A stretch of 64,000 nucleotides of DNA from Lucinisca nassula (GCA_963580285.1 OY757010.1:69593659-69657658); one strand, 5' to 3'. Shown: positions 50,828 to 62,111, counted from the first letter of the stretch. Program-made: numbers and translations. Notes: generated by a model from the sequence alone, not told the origin.

Positions 50828-51134
50828 TTGTTTGTTTGTTTGATTTGAAGTTTAACGTCCCCGTCAACACTGTAAAGGTCATTTTGGAGACGTTGCTTCC
50901 AATTTCGTGGGACTTTTACCCGACATTGAGATGAAATGACATCTCAAGCCCTGCCGCCCAAAGAAACCAATAGGGTTTATAAGCATGGACGGCCCGGCAC
51001 TCGCACCGCTTTGCATGGGCAGACTTAGATCCTCTTAGCGGTTTACCAGTACTCTTGTGCGGGCCGGTTTCAACTCTGCGTGGAAGCATCATGTAGCCCA
51101 TGTATTTCTTCAAGCACTGAGGGGCGGGGCCGTC
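50828..51134 (-). mobile_element. SINE-A copy 19 with an empty-site paralogue
   Basis: Flanked by ATT(C/T)AGTATGA (50817-50827 and 51135-51145). The duplicated region at 51418-51600 has the same flank without the SINE (51473-51483), proving the insertion boundaries. Confidence 0.96.
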
Positions 51135-51258
51135 ATTTAGTATGACATGGGGAATAAAAGTTTGCAAAATTTCAAGTGTTAACCTAATGAATGGCCATGC
51201 AGACAGAAACTGTGTATCTGCACAGTCTGATCAGAACCTTCACTAGTTATTCATGTCC

Positions 51259-51417
51259 TTAACCCATTTGTTACCGGAAACCCCAAAACGGATACCCGGG
51301 CAAACAGTGCAGGTCCAGATCAGACGCCACAGAACGCGGCGTCTGATCAGGACCTACACTGTTTGCAAAAAGTTCAGCCATTTTCCAAATAAATTTTGAC
51401 GAATACACAACCTGACT
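51259..51417. mobile_element. Family-P element cut by a segmental duplication boundary
   Basis: Forward copy starting ttaacccatttgttaccgga. It stops at acacaacctgac where the second unit of the local duplication starts (taagggctcagtagggtccc). The paralogous complete copy is at 51598-51826. Confidence 0.85.
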
Positions 51418-51597
51418 AAGGGCTCAGTAGGGTCCCCTTACTAACGAAAATATATACCCAGGCTTTACGCCCATTCAGTATGACATGGGACATAAAAGTT
51501 TGCAAAATTTCAAGGGTTAACCTAATGAAGGGCCATGCAGACAGAAACTGTGTGTATGCGCAGTCTGATCAGAATCTTCACTAGCCAATACATGTCC

Positions 51598-51826
51598 TTA
51601 GCCCATTTGGTACCGGAAATACCAAAACGGATACCCGGGCAAACAGTGCAGGCCCAGATCAGACGCCGCAAAACGCGGCGTCTGATCAGGGCCTACACTG
51701 TTTGCAAAAAGTTCAGCCATTTTCCAAATACATGTTGACGAAAACACAACCTGACACCTCTAAATTTTGAAATGGACTCCTGCTATATATAAGGAGGAAG
51801 ATTCCATTTGGTACAAAAAAGGGTTA
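51598..51826. mobile_element. Family-P element, complete paralogue
   Basis: Complete forward copy, near-perfect core palindrome (GACGCCGC / GCGGCGTC) and ggtacaaaaaagggttaa at the right end. Confidence 0.87.
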
Positions 51827-51950
51827 AACACCTTGTCTCACGATACAGCCTTTGTATTGTTGTCACTTGTCACTGCCTTTTGATCTAATTTAAGAATACA
51901 TCTTTATATAACAGTATCATCTCTATTGGTTAAAGACACCTTTCAAGGCC

Positions 51951-53757
51951 TTTTAGCTCACCACAACCAAAGGCTCACAGCCTGCAGGCGAGCTTACAGT
52001 ATGGCAAGGCTCCATTGTCTGTCTGTCTGTTGTCTGTCAAAATTGTCAAACATCTTCTCCTCTGAAACCACCGAACCTATTGAGGTCAAATTTCATGCGG
52101 AGCATCAATGGGATGGGAGAACGAAAGTTTGTTCATGAGGTCAGGGTGACATGACCAAGATGGTCCCCGTGCCAATACAAAGTAAAAACCCTTCACAAAT
52201 CTTCTTTTCCAGAACCAGTTGGTGATTGTCATGAAACTTGGTATGTAGCATTAGGGACTCTGGGCCCATCATAATTTGTTAAAATTATGACCCTCAGATG
52301 ACCTTGATCGATTTTACGCCAGTTTGCCTACATAGACTTTTGTATTACAAAAAGTCAAAACTGTGTGTTTTTCGGAAACTATTGCGGCCTGTGATGAAAA
52401 TTGGTAGATGCAGTAAGCTAAATGAGTGGATGAAACTACACGAGTATTCCAGGGCAAGGTCATTCTTTGACTTTCGCCCAAGGTAATTCAGATATGAAAA
52501 TTAAAACTTTGAATTTTGTGTCCGTTCCATATCTCCTTTACCACTCAAAGGATTTTCATGAAACTTTGGTCAAGTATCCCATTCAGTAAGCCCATGTGCA
52601 GAGCCCATAAATGAATCATGCCGACACCAGGTCAAGGTCACATTGGAAGGTCACGAGTTTGAAACTAAATTTTGTGTCCGTTCCCTTTCTCCTTTACCTT
52701 TCAAAGGATTTTCATTATATTTTGGTCAAATATCCCCCTCAGAAAGCTGATCTGCACAACCCATAAATCAATCATGCCGAGTCAAGGTCAAGATCGCATT
52801 TGAAGGTCACGAGTTTGAAACTTTGAATTTTATGCCCATTCCATATCGCCTTTGCCCCTAGAAGGATTCTCATTAAACTTTGGTCAAATGTCCCGCCAGT
52901 GAGCTGATCTGCAGTACACATCAATAAACCATGCCAAATCGAGTCAAGGTCACAGTTGAAGGCCACGAGTTTGAAACTTCGTATTTTGTGTTCGTTCGAT
53001 ATCTTCTTTACCACTGGAAGGATTTATATTAAACTTCCGTCAAATATCCCCCTCAGAGAACTGATGTGCAGAACCTATAGATAAACCATGCCACTCAAGG
53101 TCACTGGTGAAGGTCACAAGTTTGAAACTTGGATTTTTTTGTCCGTTCCATTATCCTTTACCCCTAGAAGGATTTGCATTAAAGGTTGGTGAAATATCCC
53201 CCTCAGTGAGTTGATGTGAAGAACCATACATAAACCATTATTACTCAGGGTCAAGGTCACAGGTTAAGTTCACGAGTTTAAAACTTGGAATTTTATGTCT
53301 GTTCCATAACTTCTTTACCCTCGGGGCTTGAAGAAATAGATGGGCTACAGGATGCTTCCACACAGAGCTGAAACTGACCGCAAACGAGTATGGTAAACCG
53401 CTTACAGGATCTAAACCTGCCCAGGCAAATCGGTGCGAGTTGGAACGTCCGTGCTCATAAACCCTATTGGTTTCATTGGGCGACAGGGCTTGAGGTGTCA
53501 TTTCATCTCAGTGTCGGATAAAAGTCCCTAAAATTGGAAGCAACGTCTCCAAAATGACCTGTACAGTGTTGACGGGGACGTTAAACCTCAAATCAAACAA
53601 ACAGATCTCCTTTACCCATGGAAGGATTTTCATTAAACTTTTGTGAGTATCCCCCTCAGTTACCTGATGTGCAGAACACATAAATAAACCATGCCAACTC
53701 AATGTCAAGGTCACAAGGTTTAGCCTTGATATTAAGTGCGACGGGGGATTTGGCTGT
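51951..53757. mobile_element. Satellite-bearing element 3 (AGCTCACC type)
   Basis: Left hairpin: outer stem AGCTCACC / GGCGAGCT (one mismatch), inner stem AGGCT / AGCCT. The interior has units of about 120-140 bp (aaggtcacgagtttgaaact, tttcattaaactttggtcaa). It ends gctgtcttgttt. A SINE-A interrupts it at 53321-53607. Confidence 0.82.
53321..53607 (+). mobile_element. SINE-A copy 20 inside a satellite unit
   Basis: It interrupts a unit of the third satellite-bearing element at the sequence TTCTTTACCC / TCCTTTACCC (53311-53320 and 53608-53617). Confidence 0.9.
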
Positions 53758-54279
53758 CCTTCAACTGCTGTCTTGTTTTAAAAGAAAATAAGGGCTGACA
53801 TTACATTGTGAATCGACCGCTCCAGCATATGATTCACATGAAATGCCACCTTATTTTCTCTGAAAACTTGATTTATGTGTAATGCATACATGGAAATATT
53901 CTCAGTTCAAATGAGGGAGACTCCAAAATTTTAGGAAAATTTAGCATAAATTGGGCTAAAATTAGCATCAAAATGAGGGAGTCTCCCATCCGATGAGGGA
54001 AATATCACAGGTATGGTAATGATATTTTTTTCTTTCTCTCTCTTAAAAAAAACCACTTCATTCTTGTGTAATGACATACTTATTTTATCTGAACATTAGC
54101 ACTTTAGGCTATGCTTCCAAAAAGAGATAGAAGAAAATAAAGAAAGAAATAAAAGAAAGAGTCAGTATCAGTATCACAAAGTGTGATGTTGAACATATCA
54201 CAAAGTGTGATGTTGATTTCAAGTGTCTTAGGATGCATCGTCTAAGGTTCGTTATTGCAAACATCTCAATATCCATTTG

Positions 54280-54600
54280 GCCCTATTCCTGCTGAATAAA
54301 TTAATTTTGTCACTCCCATTTCTGACTATCAAGCAATCAAAATACTTGACACAATATGTTTTCACAACTGAATGACTGTCAATGTAGATCCTGATCAGGG
54401 CCCATTCGGATTTACAGTATTTTATACTGTTTGAAAAGGTAGGCTGTATCATGTTCAGTGGGATAAGGATTAACCCGAGAAAGTGCAAACTGTACAAGCT
54501 AATCTTTTGGGAGTAGTCTGATCTAGGTCTGCGCTTATTGCTTAGGTCTGTCTGACCCAATACTAAGGAGTTAGGACCATTACTGTACTAACAAAATTTT
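54280..54600. mobile_element. Family-Q element followed by a family-R fragment
   Basis: ctgctgaataaattaatttt, cactcccatttctgactatc and tgtagatcctgatcagggcc; then aagctaatcttttgggagta, ggtctgcgcttattgcttag and atactaaggagttaggacca of family R. Confidence 0.65.
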
Positions 54601-55119
54601 ACTATTATTGCTGTCAACAGTTTTGTTTTAAAAATGTTGAATTTCATTCCCAGCTGGAGAGAGAGGTACCAGTTAGTGGCTAGTTTAGCAGCCTAAGGTT
54701 CAAACAAGGTGGTCATCTCATCACCATGACCAATAGATTGACCACAGAGTGCAGGACAAAGGTCAAGTCAACAGTGATTTCAGACCCTGGTTAATGGACA
54801 GACTGCCGTGAGATCAGGGATTTATGGCTGTAGGTTAAAATGTTTAATGCAGGTCAAGATTTGGTATAATAAAAAATATAAAAGAAAAGTATTGCTTGAT
54901 TTTAAATAAAAGCCTGGAAAATGCAGTATCTCCTTTTAGCTTTCAGCATAAAATCACTATTTGATGTCAAATCCTACTTTTTATGAGGTTTTAAGAACAT
55001 GTGAATTGTAATTTATTATGTTGGTAAAAAGCTAGAAGAATTCGAAATGCTTCTTTTGACAGGGTTTTATTTTAGTTTATAAATAAAATCAAGATATATT
55101 TCACTGATTGATCTAGCTA

Positions 55120-55712
55120 ATCCCCCGCCGCACTTTATATCAAGGCTCAATCTTGTGACCTTCACTTGTGACCTTGACCTTGAGTTGGCATGGGTTTATT
55201 AATGGGTTCTGCACATCAGCTAACTGAGGTAGATATTCACAAAAGTTTAGTGAAAATCCTTCCATGGGTAAAGGATATATGGAACGGACACAAAATTCCA
55301 AGTTTTAAACTCGTGACCTTCACCTGTGACCTTGAACAACTTGAGTTGGCAGAGTTTATTTATGGGTTCTGCACAGCAGCTCACTGAGGGGGATATTTCA
55401 CCAAACTTTAATGAAAACCCTTCTAGGGGTAAAGGATAATGGAACGGACACACAATGCAAAGTTTCAAATTTGTGACCTTCACCTGTGACCTTGAGTGCA
55501 TTGTTTATTTACGGGTTCTGCACATCAGCTCACTGAGGGGGATATCTGACGAAGTTTAATTTAAATCCTTACAGGGGTAAAGGAGATATGGAACGGACAC
55601 AAAATACAAAGTTTCAAACTCGTGACCTTTAACTGTGACCTTGACCTTGAGTCGGCATGGTTTATTTATGTGTTCTGCAGATCAGCTCACTGGTAGGACA
55701 TTTGACCAAAGT
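55120..55712. repeat. Inverted copy of satellite element 3, right part only
   Basis: aatcccccgccgcactttat, then units cttgtgaccttcacttgtga and gatatggaacggacacaaaa are the reverse complement of the end of the element at 51951. The copies face each other across about 1.36 kb. Confidence 0.82.
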
Positions 55713-56030
55713 TGTCATGCAGTTTGTGAACTGAACAAATTTATTATATCAAGTAATTTGAATGGTTGACAATCAACATTGGGATTGAGTGGCTGAATTT
55801 ATGCAGCAGGATAAGGGTTAAAGGGAGATAGGGATATTGTTTGAAAGAATTGTCTCCCTTTAAGGAATATCCCTTCCCTTTGAATCGCAAAAATCAAGTG
55901 GTCATTGCACATGGCAACATACACAGTCTTTTGGGGTATGATGGTGTGAGAATGAATGCCAGAAGCTGGATGATGAACTAAGACATTTGGACCTAATGGG
56001 TGACCCAGCATACAGCTTTGAGCAATTGGT

Positions 56031-56324
56031 TTTGTTTGTTTGAGTTGAGGTTTTACGACCCCGTCAGCCACAATTTATGTCATTTTGGAGACATTGCTTC
56101 CAATTTTATGGGACTTTTACCCGACACTGAGATGAAATGACATCTCAAGCCCTACCGCCCGTAGAAACTGCTTGGGTTTAAGGAGCGGTCCGACTTGCAT
56201 CACTTTTACTGGGCAGGCTTAGACCTAAGCGGTTTACCAGTATTTAAGTTCGGTCGGTTTCAGCTCTGCGTGGAAGCACCATGCAGCCCATCTATTTCTC
56301 CAAGCCCCGATGGGCGGGGTGATT
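56031..56324 (-). mobile_element. SINE-A copy 21
   Basis: Flanked by GAG(C/T)AATTGGT (56020-56030 and 56325-56335). It sits in a region whose flanking text (gacccagcatacagctttga) is itself duplicated about 480 bp downstream. Confidence 0.9.
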
Positions 56325-56335
56325 GAGTAATTGGT

Positions 56336-57060
56336 GTTCCCCTATGTGATAAGTGGGTTAATCACATGGGGTGCATATTGCTAATCCAGGCCCAATGCCT
56401 GTGTTTTGGGGCATGATGGCGTGAGAATGAGTGAGGAAGCTGGATGATGAACTAAGAGATTTGGACCAAATGGGTGACCCAGCATACAGCTTTGAATAAT
56501 TGGTGTTCTCCTATGGTCATGTGACAAGTAGGTTTGTCACATGATGTGCATATTGTGAACCCAGACCCCATGGCTGTGTTTCCCTGTTTTATCATGGAGC
56601 AACTAGTTCCTAGATTGTTAGAACCAGGGGGGATCAGACTAATTTAGATATCACTGATAATGTATGGGGAATTTTACAGCTTATTTCAGATTCTGCAAAT
56701 CAGTCAAAATATATGTATTCTGTCAGGTAGCTATCAGAGTCTGGGGTATTCTTGAATGATGTTGGAAGATGGACATGTCAGATCAAGTATTCCAAACATA
56801 ACTTGGCACTGTTTTGATTAATTGATCAGCATGTTAGAAATACGTGTATACCCAGCTCCAACTATATACCCACTAGCCTCTTTTACATATTGCTGGGTCC
56901 AAAGTTGAAACAAGTATGTTACCTTACCATTTTTGTCATTTTCATTTCCCTGTAAAATATATATATATTTTGATATCATCTTAAATCTGTGTTACTGTAG
57001 CACAGTGCACTTACGGACAATAAACCAAGCCTCTATTAAGTGCACGGCCAAGTAAAACTG
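56336..57060. other. Intergenic, local duplication only
   Basis: tgggtgacccagcatacagc appears at about 55999 and 56470 with similar downstream text, a diverged duplication of about 480 bp. No gene seen. Confidence 0.5.
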
Positions 57061-57096
57061 TATGTTCCTTACGCCTTCTTTTGACATGTTTGGTTG

Positions 57097-57371
57097 TTTT
57101 TGTTTGTTTGTTTGATTTGAGGTTTAACGTCCCCGTCAACACTATTAGGTCATTTTGGAGACGGTGCTTCCAATTTTGTGGGACTTTTACCTGACATTGA
57201 GATGAAATGACATCTCAATCCCTGTCGCCCAATGAAACCAATAGGGTTTATAAGCATTGACGCGCCGACTCGCAGCAATTTTCCTGGGCAGGCATAGACG
57301 TTGCCAGCTCTGCGTGGAAATATCGTGCAGCCCAATCTATTTCTCCAAGCCCCGATAGGCGGGGGGGGGGG
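57097..57371 (-). mobile_element. SINE-A copy 22
   Basis: Flanked by TGTTTGGTTG (57087-57096 and 57372-57381). It has an internal deletion near the head and a G run of about 12 at the right end. Confidence 0.92.
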
Positions 57372-57880
57372 TGTTTGGTTGAAAATGAATATTAAAACGC
57401 AATACGGTAATTTCCTTAATAAACATAAGTCAGTAATTTGTCTTCCATTTCACATAATTTGTCGCAAATTTTCAACTTCATCAGACCGCAGTTGTCAACT
57501 AAACTTCTTGAAAAAGTATTGGTGTTGGTTAATAACAGGAAAGACTGTGTGATATTAATGAACAGAGATGGCGTAATTAGGTAAATGGTGGCATTCTAAT
57601 TTGTAAATAAGATCCAATTACCGTAGCTGCAACAAGAAGCAAATTTGCTAACAAAAGTTGCTTTACCTGGTATAGTGTCCCAAACATTATTTTTAAACAT
57701 GAAGTGTTGCTGTGTGATATTAATGAACAGTTTTTAAGAGGTTGTGGTGTAAATTAGGTAAACGGTGGCATTCTGATTTGTAACAAGAAAATCCAATTAC
57801 CGTAGCAAATTTGCTAACAAAAGTACTGTTGCTTTACCTGGTATAGTGTCCCAAACATTATTTGTAAACATGAAGTGTAG

Positions 57881-59400
57881 ATGGTGAGAGGGTTGCGATT
57901 TTTTTATATGCTGATGATGTGGTCTTAATGAGTGAAAATGAGCGTGATTTACAGATTATACTGGATACACTTCATGACTGGTGCGTAGAAAACCAACTGC
58001 TTGTCAACCATGAAAAATCGAAGGTCATTCACTTCAGGCCGTCATCGGTACAAACAACGCGATGTAAGTTTAATATTGGAGAAAAGTGTATAGAAATAGA
58101 AACACAGTACACTTACCTTGGATTATTGTTGACCGAGCACTTAGATTATAGTAAGATGGCTAAGAATGTGTCGAAGTCTGCCAATAGAGCTCTAGGACTA
58201 GTTATTTCTCGATATAAAGCCCTTGGAGGGCTACCGTATAACTCATTTACCAAGTTGTATGATTCTGTGGTGTATAGTACGATTAGTTACGGGACAGCGG
58301 TGTGGGGTGACAGAAGCTTCTCTTGTATTTCGGCGGTCCAGCATAGAGCGGCTAGGTTCTTTATAGGAGTTGGCCGGTACACACCAAACGCGGCGGTGAT
58401 GGGAGACATAGGGTGGAAAAATACGGAATCGAGGCAATGGGAATATGTTATTAATCACTGGTTTCGATTAAGAGTAATGGATGAAAACCGATTTAATCAT
58501 AAAGTGTTTAAATGGGCCAATTCGCAGGGAAATAATCGATACAAAAATTGGTGCATTAGAGTAAAACAGTAATTTAATAAATGTGGCCTAGAAAATGTAT
58601 GGGATGTTGACGTGGATCAGTTAAATAAAGATGCCTTAAAACAACAAGTGTCAAATAAGGTTTTTGATGAATATAAGGCTAAGTGGCTCACAGATCTTCA
58701 ACGAGACAGTGCAGCGTCAGGGACCGGGGGCAATAAACTCAGAACCTACAGGTTGTTTAAGCAAATGTACGGAACAGAGCAGTATTTATCTTGTATACGA
58801 CCTAAGCTACATCGCAGTGCCTATGCGAAGTTTAGATCAGGTGTAGCACCACTAAGACTTGAAACTGGACGATATGAGCGATTACCAATAGAGGATCGAA
58901 CCTGTTTTATATGTAGCGGGTGTGTTGAAACGGAAGAACATGTGCTGTTATCCTGTTCATTGTATAATGATTTAAGGGAAACGTTATTTTCAATCATAAG
59001 TGAAAGACTACCCAGCTTTGAGCAGCAAAGTAATACTGAAAAACTGTCTGTGATACTGGGAAGCGATAATCAAGATATAATTAGATTTAGCGCCAAAACC
59101 TGCTTTGAAATCCTTACCAGGAGAAGATTTTTTCTTTATAAATGATTGATTTTAAGGCATGTACAATGCTTTTATAAAGTCGTTTTATGCTTCTTTTTAA
59201 TGTATATACATGTGTATGGTGTTTTACTGCTGATTTTAATGCCTTGCTAAATGCATGGGTGTTTTAAACACATGCACGTCTCTCGTAAATCTTAAAGAAT
59301 GGTTCTGTGCAATTTGTATAATGTTATATATTTTGAATTTGTATTGCATGTACAGAAGTGAGACGTTAATAAATAAATGTATCTGTAAATAAATGTATCT
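57881..59400 (+). mobile_element. 5'-truncated non-LTR retrotransposon
   Basis: It begins abruptly within the RT domain just before the YADD box. It continues through the RT thumb and C-terminal part, a 3' UTR and a short tandem 3' end (aataaatgtatctgt twice). It lies inside the 160-195 bp tandem repeat: the left host junction is after acatgaagtgt and the right resumes at gtgtactaattacag. Confidence 0.9.
57886..59145 (+). pseudogene. Reverse transcriptase C-terminal ORF with one in-frame stop
   Basis: Reading starts within FLYADDVVLMSE (catalytic YADD). QLLVNHEKSKVIHF and YTYLGLLL follow, typical of non-LTR RT palm and thumb, then YGTAVWG. A TAA at 58570-58572 interrupts. The same frame continues to 59145 with KFRSGVAPLRLETGRYERLP and a Cys/His finger CFICSGCVETEEHVLLSC, the usual C-terminal knuckle of these elements. 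A single stop and no frameshift indicate a relatively young insertion. The N-terminal RT, endonuclease and ORF1 are absent. Clade not assigned. Confidence 0.88.
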
Positions 59401-60155
59401 GTGTACTAATTACAGGGCAAACAGTATGTCCCAGACTCTGTGATATTAATGAACCTGTGATATTAATGAACAGAGTTATAAGGAGGTTATGGTGTAATTA
59501 GGTAAATGGTGGCATTCTGATTTGTATAAAGAAGCAAATTTGCTAACAAAAGTTGCTTTACCTGGTATAGTAACTCAACATGAAGTCTTGGTGTGTACTA
59601 ATTACAGGGAATACGGTATGTCCCAGACTGTGTGATATTAATGAACAGTTAGGTTGTGGTGTAATTAAGCCTCACTTGGAGGTATGTGGTGACCCTCTGA
59701 TCCAATTACCGTAGCTGCAACAAGAAGCAAATTTGCTAACAAGAAGTTGCTTTACCTGGTATAGTGTCCCAACATGAAGTGTTGGTGTGTACTAATTACA
59801 GGGCAAACAGTATGTCCCAGACTGTGTGATATCAATGAACAGAGTTTTAAAGAGGTTATGATGTAATTAGGTAAATGGTGGCATTCTGATTTGCTAACAA
59901 GAAGTTGCTTTACCTGGTATAGTATCCCAACATGAAGTGTTGATGTGTACTTATTACAGGGCAAACAGTATGTCCCAGACTGTGTGATATTAATGAACAG
60001 AGTTATAAAGAGGTTATGGTGTAATTAAGTAAATGGTGGCATTCTGATTTGTATAAAGAAGCAAATTTGCTAACAAAAGTTGCTTTACCTAATAAACGCC
60101 CCCTCTTTTTCCAATTTTATAAGTGCCCCGGGCGCCAAATAGGAGGATTACGGTA

Positions 60156-60380
60156 ATCAACCCATTTTGTACCGGAACCCATATAAGAATTATTTGCAAA
60201 CAGTGCAGGCCCAGATAAGATGCCACAGAATGCGGCGTGTGGTCAGGGCCAACACTGTTTGCAAAAAGTTCAGCGATTTTCCAAATAATTTGAAGAAACA
60301 CAACCAGACAGCCTTGAGTTTTGAAATGGATTTGTGCTTTATATAAGGTGGAAGATTCCATTAGGTACAAAAAGGGTTAA
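60156..60380. mobile_element. Family-P element
   Basis: Forward copy, tcaacccattttgtaccgga to aggtacaaaaagggttaa, decayed core. Confidence 0.8.
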
Positions 60381-60454
60381 GAACAGGTATTTATGCTATT
60401 CAAGAGGCTATTGATCAGTGCCAACAACTGAGACACCTAGCCTGATGGTTGTTG

Positions 60455-60612
60455 GTAAATAATGACACCTCATCATTGCTGGAGCTGTGGGTAAATAATG
60501 ACACTTCATCATTGCTGGAGCTGTGGGTAAATAACGACACCTCATCATTGCTGGACCTGTGGGTAAATAATGACACCTCATCATTGCTGGAGCTGTGGGT
60601 AAATAATGACAT
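60455..60612. repeat. 36-bp minisatellite, about 4.5 copies
   Basis: Unit gtaaataatgacacctcatc, attgctggagctgtgg. The length is a multiple of three, so both strands stay open (VNNDTSSLLELW on plus; DEVSLFTHSSSN on minus). There is no independent evidence of coding. Confidence 0.92.
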
Positions 60613-60894
60613 CATTAATCAAACAAGTTGCCCCACAGCTCTCAAACTAATTAATTCCCTAATTTATCCAATTAGTTCATCTGATGATATTAAATCATTT
60701 TGGACTGTTTCCAAATTTCTCCGTTCTGTCTTTTTGATGCTGCAGTTTTACCTCCCATCAACATCTTTTTACTTTATAGCACAAGCTCAGCAAACCCCCT
60801 TGAGCCAAGGTTACTAAATATAGATCAATGGTATTTTCAGTGTTAGTGAGCTACCTGTGGTGACTCATTTTGCTGGTCAGTGTAGTTTGTGCTA

Positions 60895-61502
60895 TAACTA
60901 ACAAACTGTCTCTAACAAATTTTCATCATAGACGAGCTATATGCCAGTTAAGAATTAGTGCTCATAATCTTAGGATTGAAGCAGACAGATATAATAAAAC
61001 AAAAAATATACCTAGAGAAGAAAGATTATGTAAATTTTGCAATCTTAATCAAGTTGAAAACGAATTTCACCTTTTAACACAATGTACATTATATGAGGCG
61101 GAAAGGGCAGATCTTTATACAAATATTTCCTGCAACAATCCAAATTTTATCTTGCTTAAGGATGAAGATAAAGCTAAATGGATATTGCTACAAGAAAATA
61201 TGGACGTCCTAGGCTATTTGGGTCGTTATCTTATTCTTTGTATGGACAGAAGAATGCATTACAAATCAATAACATAAATTTCTAGAGGCACACCAGCATT
61301 CCTACAGTATCAGAATAACAATTTTAATTGTTTTGCCTACATGTTTTTTTTTTGTTTTTTTTTTTCTTTTATTGTTGTTGTTGTTGTTGTTGTTATTTAC
61401 CCACAATCATATGTATTTTTTTTTTTTCTACCCGAAAGGGTCCATGATTGGAAATAAAAAATATTCTATTCTATTCTATATTCTATTCTATTCTATTCTA
61501 TA
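60895..61502 (+). mobile_element. 3' end of a second non-LTR retrotransposon with an ATTCT tail
   Basis: Within 60870-61277 the frame reads RRAICQLRISAHNLRIEADR and the Cys/His finger CKFCNLNQVENEFHLLTQC, the C-terminal end of a non-LTR RT protein different from that at 57.9 kb. The 3' UTR is T-rich with a TTG repeat and ends gaaataaaaaatattctatt, then an ATTCT microsatellite (about 61453-61502) of the kind such elements add at their 3' ends. The upstream part is missing. Confidence 0.85.
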
Positions 61503-61853
61503 ACGTATTATGCCATATGGAGATGGAGACCTTCATCCAAAAATCTTGAGAAGCCCGGAATCAAACTCACGATCCCTAGTTTATGAGTCAAGTAGCTTTG
61601 ATATGTGAAAAAAACAGTCTGTAGCTCATTTGCTATATGAAACAGCAAGATGAACAGTAACAGATGTAGGTAGTATATTGTTTTTCATGGACCCAACCCT
61701 GGCTATTCTGGTTCTTGAGTTATCTGTGGCTGTTCTTGAGATATCTGCCCTTGATGAATGTGAAAAAGTTTTGAAAACCTTTACTATATGGAACAGCTTG
61801 ATTTATAATGAATATTAATGCTAAGGACTGCTACTCTGACTGCCTCAGAGGTA

Positions 61854-62100
61854 CTGTAAAAATCCTAAAAAATTCATACCTTGAGGACTTGCTGTAATTC
61901 TCCTAAAATTTGAAGAAATTTGCTTCATGATCCAGCAAGTAATTCTCCTAAAATTTGAACAATTTTGCTTCATGATCCAGCAAGGAGTCCAAAAAGTGCA
62001 GATGGAATGGCAAACAGTGTAGATCCTGCTTAGACTACTCACAGTCTGATTTGGACCTGCACTGTTTGTATAGGCCCTTAGGATCATGATGGTATTTTAG
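61854..62100. mobile_element. Family-R element next to a foldback
   Basis: ctgtaaaaatcctaaaaaat, a duplicated caattttgcttcatgatcca segment, core cagtgtagatcctgcttaga and ttaggatcatgatggtattt at the end. Its right end recurs inverted at 62466-62505 inside the foldback loop. Confidence 0.78.
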
Positions 62101-62111
62101 CAAAACGGTTA

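Larger units (their letters stand above)
50755..51600 (+). repeat. Local segmental duplication, two units
   Basis: Unit 1 starts aagggctcagtagggtcccc at 50762 and unit 2 at 51419. Both run through gaaaatatatacccag, ccattcagtatga, aaaagtttgcaaaatttcaa and gccatgcagacagaaactgt into a family-P element. Unit 1 has an extra SINE-A. Confidence 0.92.
57545..60090. repeat. Tandem repeat of about 160-195 bp, at least six units, split by a retrotransposon
   Basis: The marker tgtgatattaatgaacag starts units near 57548, 57713, 59439 (short partial), 59456, 59631, 59825 and 59983. Shared text includes ggtaaatggtggcattctga, ttgctttacctggtatagtg and gtactaattacagggcaaac. Confidence 0.88.

Noticed and set aside
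60449..60817. 122-codon ORF starting in a minisatellite
   Set aside because: The open frame comes from a 36-bp repeat; the remainder has no recognisable features or splice support.
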